This document shows, one piece after another, positions 60,204-64,000 of a stretch of 64,000 nt of DNA. The notes beneath the pieces were generated by a model that was given only the letters and a program-made list of their open reading frames with translations, searched no databases and was not told the origin of the DNA. Position 1 is the first letter of the stretch. The number at the start of each line of letters is the position of its first letter. The stretch lies in assembly GCA_964498075.1 (NCBI GenBank), contig CAZCGA010000018.1, positions 6,680 through 70,679 on the forward strand. The letters are read 5' to 3'. Source of the DNA: CAZCGA01 sp964498075 (GTDB lineage: Bacteria; Desulfobacterota; Binatia; HRBIN30). Position numbers and translations under genes: made by a program.

Positions 60204-61937
60204 CTACTCAACCATCTTCCTGGCGGTATGGATCACAAAGTCGGGGTAGCCCAGGACGCCCATCTCGGGCCCGTCGAGGCCTTCGAGCTCGGTCTCTTCG
60301 CTCACGCGGATCGGCGTGATGAGATCGCTGATCTTGAACCACACGAATGCCATGACGAAGGCGAAGACAGCAAGGACTGCGCAGTCAATCATCTGCATGA
60401 CCAGCTGCGACGCGTCGCCGTACAGCAGACCGCGCACGCCGTCTGAGCCGTACATCTTTGCCATCTCGTCGCGGACCACACCGTTCCAGCCCGCTCCGTA
60501 CTGGCCGGTTGCAAAGATGCCGACAGACAGAACACCCCACAGTCCGTTGACTCCGTGCACCGAGATCGCACCGACGCAGTCATCGACGCCATGCCTCTCA
60601 AAGAAGAAGACGGAGAAGACGACCAAGGTGCCTGCGATGAGACCGATCATCGCTCCGCCCCACGGGTCGACGAACGCGCACGGTGCGGTAATCGCCACCA
60701 AGCCGGCCAGCATGCCATTGCACAGCATCGAGGTGTCGGGCTTGAGCCCCTTGGCCCAAAGCGTCAGCATCGCCCCGAGAGCCCCCGTGATACTGGCTAG
60801 CATGGTGTTCACCACCACGTAGCTGATGCGCAGGTCAGTACCCGCCAACGTCGATCCGGGATTGAATCCGAACCAACCGAACGCGAGGATGAAGGTCCCG
60901 AGCACCACCATCGGCATGTCGTGGCCCGGAATCGCCTGCGGCTTGCCGTTGACGTATTTGCCGAGGCGCGGACCGATCACCATCGCTCCAGCGAGTCCAA
61001 TGATTCCTCCCATGCCGTGAACCACCCCCGACCCGGCAAAGTCGACCGCACCATGACCGAGCCCCCAATTGACGCCGCCCTGTGCAAGCCATCCTCCACC
61101 CCATACCCAGTTGGCGTACAGGCAGTATGGTAGGGCGACCCAAAGACCGTACAAGCAGAAATTTTTCCAGGCCCATCGTTCGGCCATCGCACCGGTTGGA
61201 ATCGTTGCGGTGGTGTCCATGAACACCATCATGAAGAAGAACAGCGCCAACACTCCAGTGTCGCCGACTGAGCTGCTGAGGAACCACCCCTTCGTGCCGA
61301 GCAACCCGTACGTGTAAGCACCGGTCGCGTTGCCGGCCGTATCAACGGCGGCGCCAAGACCGATGCCGCCGTTCAACACCGAAAGGCCCGGCCCGAGCGA
61401 CGCGTACCAGCCCGGCGGCACCGGGCCGTTGAACCAGTTCCCCCAACCGATGGCGAAGCCGTAGGCCCAGAATGCCAGACAGCCGAGCGGGTAGATCATG
61501 AAATTCATGGCCGCGGTGTGCGAGGCATTCTTTGCGCGGCACAATCCGGTCTCGACGAACATGAAACCAGCTTGCATGAACATCACCAGGAAGCCGGTGA
61601 CCAGTGTCCACACAAAGTTGATCGAGAACGCGTTGTGCGCCACTCGATCGTAGACGTCTTGGATGGTCAACGTCGTCGGCGTATCGCCCTTCCCATCTCC
61701 CGCGGGCGTGATCCACACACCGGACGCCCCACCGGTTGGATCAGGCCACGTCGGTTTGTTCGGATCGCTGTTGGCACCCGAGAAATAGGGCGGGAGCTGC
61801 GGCGCTTCGTCCGCATGCGCGCGCCGCACGCCCCCAAGGAGCGGCACTGTGAGCGCCAACGCCAACGACAGTGCTGCCAGACCGGTGGCACGGTGCCGGC
61901 AGCGGTGAACAAGTGGTGTGACAGTGTGTGTGCGCAA
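60204..61937 (-). CDS. amt: Ammonium transporter (Amt/MEP/Rh family)
   Basis: A 577-residue inner-membrane channel. It starts at TTG 61937 behind a strong GAGGGAGGGAG site, has a signal peptide (LAALSLALALTVPLLGGVRR then AHADEA), an extra periplasmic segment of about 60 residues, and eleven TM helices. Signature segments include FVETGLCRAKNASHTAAMNF, DFAGSGVVHGMGGIIGLAGA and the twin-His region in DDCVGAISVHGVNGLWG. The C-terminal tail is long. Longer than AmtB (about 430) because of both ends. Co-transcribed with glnB 31 bases upstream. Confidence 0.93.
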   Translation of the reverse strand: MRTHTVTPLVHRCRHRATGLAALSLALALTVPLLGGVRRAHADEAPQLPPYFSGANSDPNKPTWPDPTGGASGVWITPAGDGKGDTPTTLTIQDVYDRVAHNAFSINFVWTLVTGFLVMFMQAGFMFVETGLCRAKNASHTAAMNFMIYPLGCLAFWAYGFAIGWGNWFNGPVPPGWYASLGPGLSVLNGGIGLGAAVDTAGNATGAYTYGLLGTKGWFLSSSVGDTGVLALFFFMMVFMDTTATIPTGAMAERWAWKNFCLYGLWVALPYCLYANWVWGGGWLAQGGVNWGLGHGAVDFAGSGVVHGMGGIIGLAGAMVIGPRLGKYVNGKPQAIPGHDMPMVVLGTFILAFGWFGFNPGSTLAGTDLRISYVVVNTMLASITGALGAMLTLWAKGLKPDTSMLCNGMLAGLVAITAPCAFVDPWGGAMIGLIAGTLVVFSVFFFERHGVDDCVGAISVHGVNGLWGVLSVGIFATGQYGAGWNGVVRDEMAKMYGSDGVRGLLYGDASQLVMQMIDCAVLAVFAFVMAFVWFKISDLITPIRVSEETELEGLDGPEMGVLGYPDFVIHTARKMVE

Positions 61938-61968
61938 GGTTCTCCCTCCCTCTGGTCCTGGTGTCGTC

Positions 61969-62307
61969 CTAGATTGCGTTGCGGCCGCGCTCGCCGGTGC
62001 GAATGCGTACGGCCTCCTCGATCGGCAGCACGAAGATCTTCCCGTCCCCGATGTGGCCGGTGCGGGCCGCGCCGACGATGGCCTCGACGACTTGTGAAAC
62101 TTTGCTGTCGTCGACGACGATCTCGAGCTTCATCTTGGGGAGAAAGTCCACGATGTACTCGGCACCGCGGTACAGCTCGGTATGACCCTTCTGCCGCCCG
62201 AACCCCCGCGCCTCGCTGACCGAGAGGCCCTCCACCCCGGCGCGCGCCAGCGCCTCCTTCACTTCTTCCAGTTTGAATGGCTTGATGATTGCCTCGATCT
62301 TCTTCAT
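61969..62307 (-). CDS. glnB: Nitrogen regulatory PII protein (GlnB/GlnK)
   Basis: A 112-residue PII signal protein, the exact E. coli GlnB length when started at ATG 62307; ATG 62316 adds three residues. The uridylylated Tyr51 is in HTELYRGAEYIVDF, and VGAARTGHIGDGKIFVLPIE is the second family signature. It senses 2-oxoglutarate/ATP and blocks the Amt pore. Linked to amt in one operon, thus functionally GlnK-like. A sigma-54 type promoter lies upstream. Confidence 0.96.
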   Translation of the reverse strand: MKKIEAIIKPFKLEEVKEALARAGVEGLSVSEARGFGRQKGHTELYRGAEYIVDFLPKMKLEIVVDDSKVSQVVEAIVGAARTGHIGDGKIFVLPIEEAVRIRTGERGRNAI

Positions 62308-62345
62308 GTCAGCCATTGCTCCCGTTGGATTGTCGCGAAGCCGAG

Positions 62346-62361
62346 AGCAAATGGCTGGCCA
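62346..62361 (-). promoter_or_regulatory. Sigma-54 (-24/-12) promoter of glnB-amt
   Basis: On the minus strand TGGCCAGCCATTTGCT matches the consensus TGGCACG-N4-TTGCW at all but two positions, with invariant GG and GC at the required ten-base separation. Predicted transcription start is near 62335, about 20-28 bases before the glnB start codon. This agrees with nitrogen control via NtrC, although no clear NtrC site was found. Confidence 0.68.
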
Positions 62362-62607
62362 ACAAACGATCTTGCCGGCAGCGTGAAAACGCAGCGGCGT
62401 GCCGGCCCTTTCCTAGTGAGTGTAGACAGAGTGCTGCCCGGAGTCTGGGCAACTGCTGCAGAAGCAGGCGGCTGGAGATGCTACCGCGGGAGGCTCAGGG
62501 CTTCTTCAGTGGCGCGCCTCGCCGAGGGGTGACGGCGGCCGGCAGGAGTGTACCCACCTTCCGAACGACGACGGTCATCTGGGTGCGGTACGGCAACTGG
62601 ATCGCGA

Positions 62608-64000
62608 TCAACACTTCGCCTCTGGTCGGCCGCGTACTAAGCGACCCGGACGCGCCCCGGTGGGCTCGCCGTGCTCGAAGGTGACCTCACCCGAAACAAT
62701 CGTGGCGCGGTAGCCGTCGACGCGCTGCTCCTCGCAGAACCACGGATCGCGCTCCAGTCGGCCGCTCGCCGCCTGCACGAGACGGCGGCCGCCGGCGGGG
62801 AGGTCGAAGACCATCTCCGGTGCATGCAGCTGCAGGGCGTCGAGGTCGACGACGTTGACGTCGGCCTTCTTGCCGACCTCGAGGGTGCCGCGGTCAGGGA
62901 GGCCGTACACCGTGGCGGTCTTGCCGGTCTGCAAGTGCACCGCCTGTTCGAGCCCGATGCGCTCACCGCGCTGGCGGTCGCGCACCCAGTGGGTCAGCAG
63001 AAAGGTCGGCATGCTGGCGTCGCAGATGCCCAGCACCGTGCGTGGATGCAGCATCATCTCGCGCAACGCGTCGAAGTTGCCGTCGACGTAGTTGGCCAGC
63101 GGCGCGAACAGCAGCTGGCGCCCGTCGCGTTCGAGCATCCAGTCGTACACCACTTCCTGCGGCCGCCGTCCCTCGCGTGCGGCGGTGGCGGCGACACTGG
63201 TCTGCGGCGCCGGCTCGTAGTCCGGCGGATCACCCAGCGGGAAGATGTAGCTCCAGTTGCTCATCAGCGCCCGCGCGATCGGGTTGCCAGTCGCGGGTTC
63301 CTCGGTGAGGAGGCGCGCGCGAACGTCTGGGTTGCGTAGGCACGCGACGCGCTCGGCAAGCGGCAGCTGCGCCAGCTCGTCGCGATACGTTGGATGCGTG
63401 ATGAAGGGATGCAGCGAGCTCTGCAACCCGTAAAGCATGCCCGTCGGCCGGCACGGCACCTGCGGTACGATCCGCAGTCCCTCGGCGGCCAGCGCGTCGA
63501 TGCGCGCCAAGGTCTCCCGCCAGGCGTGCGGCTGGATCGGCGACTGCGCCAGCGCAAACGTGAGCACGCGGCCTGTCGTGCGGCAGAACTCGCGCATCCA
63601 CGACAGGTCGGGTTCCTGACCTTGCAGATCCGATACCATCTCGAATACGCCGTGGCCGGCCGCGCCAAGCGCGCCGCCGATGGTGAGCAGCTCCTCAGGC
63701 TTCGAATGTGTCCCGGGCACCAGCCCATGCCGCGAGCGGTGTAGAATGGTGCGCGAGGTGGTGAAGCCGACGGCGCCGGCGCGCAGCGCCTCCTGGGTGA
63801 GGCGCGCCATCTCGGCGACCTCGTCGTCGGTCAGCTCGAGCGCGTGCGCGCGGTCGCCGAGCACGTAGGCGCGCAGCGCACAGTGCGGCACCTGCGCCGC
63901 CACGTCGAGCACGCGCGGCATGTGCGCCAAAGCGTCCATGTACTCGGGGAACGACTCCCAGCGCCACGCGATGCCTTCGTGCAAGGCGGTGCCGGGGATG
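62608..64000 (-). CDS. N-acyl-D-amino-acid deacylase / amidohydrolase family 3, C-terminal part
   Basis: Gene cut by the right window edge; 464 residues remain and the frame is still open at 64000. ALHEGIAWRWESFPEYMDAL, GALGAAGHGVFEMVSDLQGQ, GICDASMPTFLLTHWVRDR (late active-site Asp) and GRGTLEVGKKADVNVVDLDA-like end (DRGTLEVGKKADVNVVDLD) match D-aminoacylase-type amidohydrolases. It would hydrolyse N-acyl amino acids or related amides in the cytoplasm. Missing are about 120-150 N-terminal residues including the HxH metal motif. Upstream of it and glnB lies a 300-bp gap containing only the glnB promoter. Confidence 0.9.
   Translation of the reverse strand, partial: IPGTALHEGIAWRWESFPEYMDALAHMPRVLDVAAQVPHCALRAYVLGDRAHALELTDDEVAEMARLTQEALRAGAVGFTTSRTILHRSRHGLVPGTHSKPEELLTIGGALGAAGHGVFEMVSDLQGQEPDLSWMREFCRTTGRVLTFALAQSPIQPHAWRETLARIDALAAEGLRIVPQVPCRPTGMLYGLQSSLHPFITHPTYRDELAQLPLAERVACLRNPDVRARLLTEEPATGNPIARALMSNWSYIFPLGDPPDYEPAPQTSVAATAAREGRRPQEVVYDWMLERDGRQLLFAPLANYVDGNFDALREMMLHPRTVLGICDASMPTFLLTHWVRDRQRGERIGLEQAVHLQTGKTATVYGLPDRGTLEVGKKADVNVVDLDALQLHAPEMVFDLPAGGRRLVQAASGRLERDPWFCEEQRVDGYRATIVSGEVTFEHGEPTGARPGRLVRGRPEAKC

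Noticed and set aside
62370..62410. Second sigma-54-like sequence (GGCACGCCGCTGC) upstream of glnB
   Set aside because: GG and GC are nine rather than ten bases apart, and it is farther from the gene than the better match at 62346.
1..64000. CRISPR arrays, rRNA or tRNA genes
   Set aside because: No regularly spaced direct repeats with unique spacers, and no cloverleaf or rRNA-like sequence, was noticed in reading.

Overview
The window is GC-rich bacterial chromosome with dense short operons, GTG and TTG starts, and a ten-base N run at 52625-52634 that marks it as a draft scaffold, probably a metagenome-assembled genome. The content suggests a metabolically versatile, Gram-negative aerobe: an RND/TolC tripartite efflux pump, a TonB-like protein, acyl-CoA dehydrogenases, acyl-CoA ligases, a Baeyer-Villiger type flavoprotein, a P450, a TauD dioxygenase and a two-subunit molybdenum hydroxylase. 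This resembles Candidatus Binatota or related former deltaproteobacterial lineages. That placement is inference; no rRNA or tRNA gene was recognised here.

Layout. 1-2711: end of an Fe(III)-type ABC importer (binding protein fragment, permease, ATPase). 2773-9911: tetR-tolC-MFP-RND efflux operon on the minus strand with a clear autoregulated promoter. 9996-14878: Baeyer-Villiger-like monooxygenase and an accessory stretch of small genes (DUF4336, DUF2442 with a DUF4160 remnant, nucleotidyltransferase pair, GIY-YIG protein). 15255-20224: thiolase-fold protein plus DUF35 partner, thioesterase, acyl-CoA ligase and CoA-transferase. 20373-25940: housekeeping singles (RMND1/YagE-like, universal stress protein, alanine dehydrogenase, SRPBCC, beta-lactamase-fold protein, FolD). 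26002-30403: glycine cleavage operon gcvT-gcvH-gcvPA-gcvPB with a frameshift in gcvPA. FolD and the GCV proteins together supply one-carbon units on tetrahydrofolate.

30476-33641 is a less GC-rich accessory block with no recognised housekeeping gene: a HEPN-type protein, a two-TM protein, a ribbon-helix-helix protein, a stand-alone proteasome-like Ntn hydrolase with the complete Thr1/Asp17/Lys33 triad, and a small exported protein. 33878-37912: TonB-like protein, luciferase-like oxidoreductase, and Uup-type ABC-F ATPase. 37716-39554: the 3' end of uup is duplicated at about 98% identity around a 1.4-kb insert holding a MazEF-like toxin-antitoxin pair, a broken P-loop kinase and a possible transposase remnant. 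39710-46415: membrane protein, a mutase-like/glycosyltransferase-like fusion, methyltransferases, PhzF, TauD and paraoxonase-like proteins. 46423-53156: hydantoinase B, acyl-CoA ligase, two acyl-CoA dehydrogenases and an SDR, a degradative gene set. 53272-57005: MocA-like protein, SRPBCC protein and the molybdenum hydroxylase. 57332-59862: P450 and lipoprotein MBL hydrolase. 60204-62361: glnB-amt operon behind a sigma-54 type promoter. 62608-64000: D-aminoacylase-like amidohydrolase, cut by the window end.

Intergenic DNA carries several dispersed palindromic repeat families. The most striking is a four-hairpin element present twice (6570-6691 and 57091-57224), in which all four stems show compensatory or wobble changes between copies.
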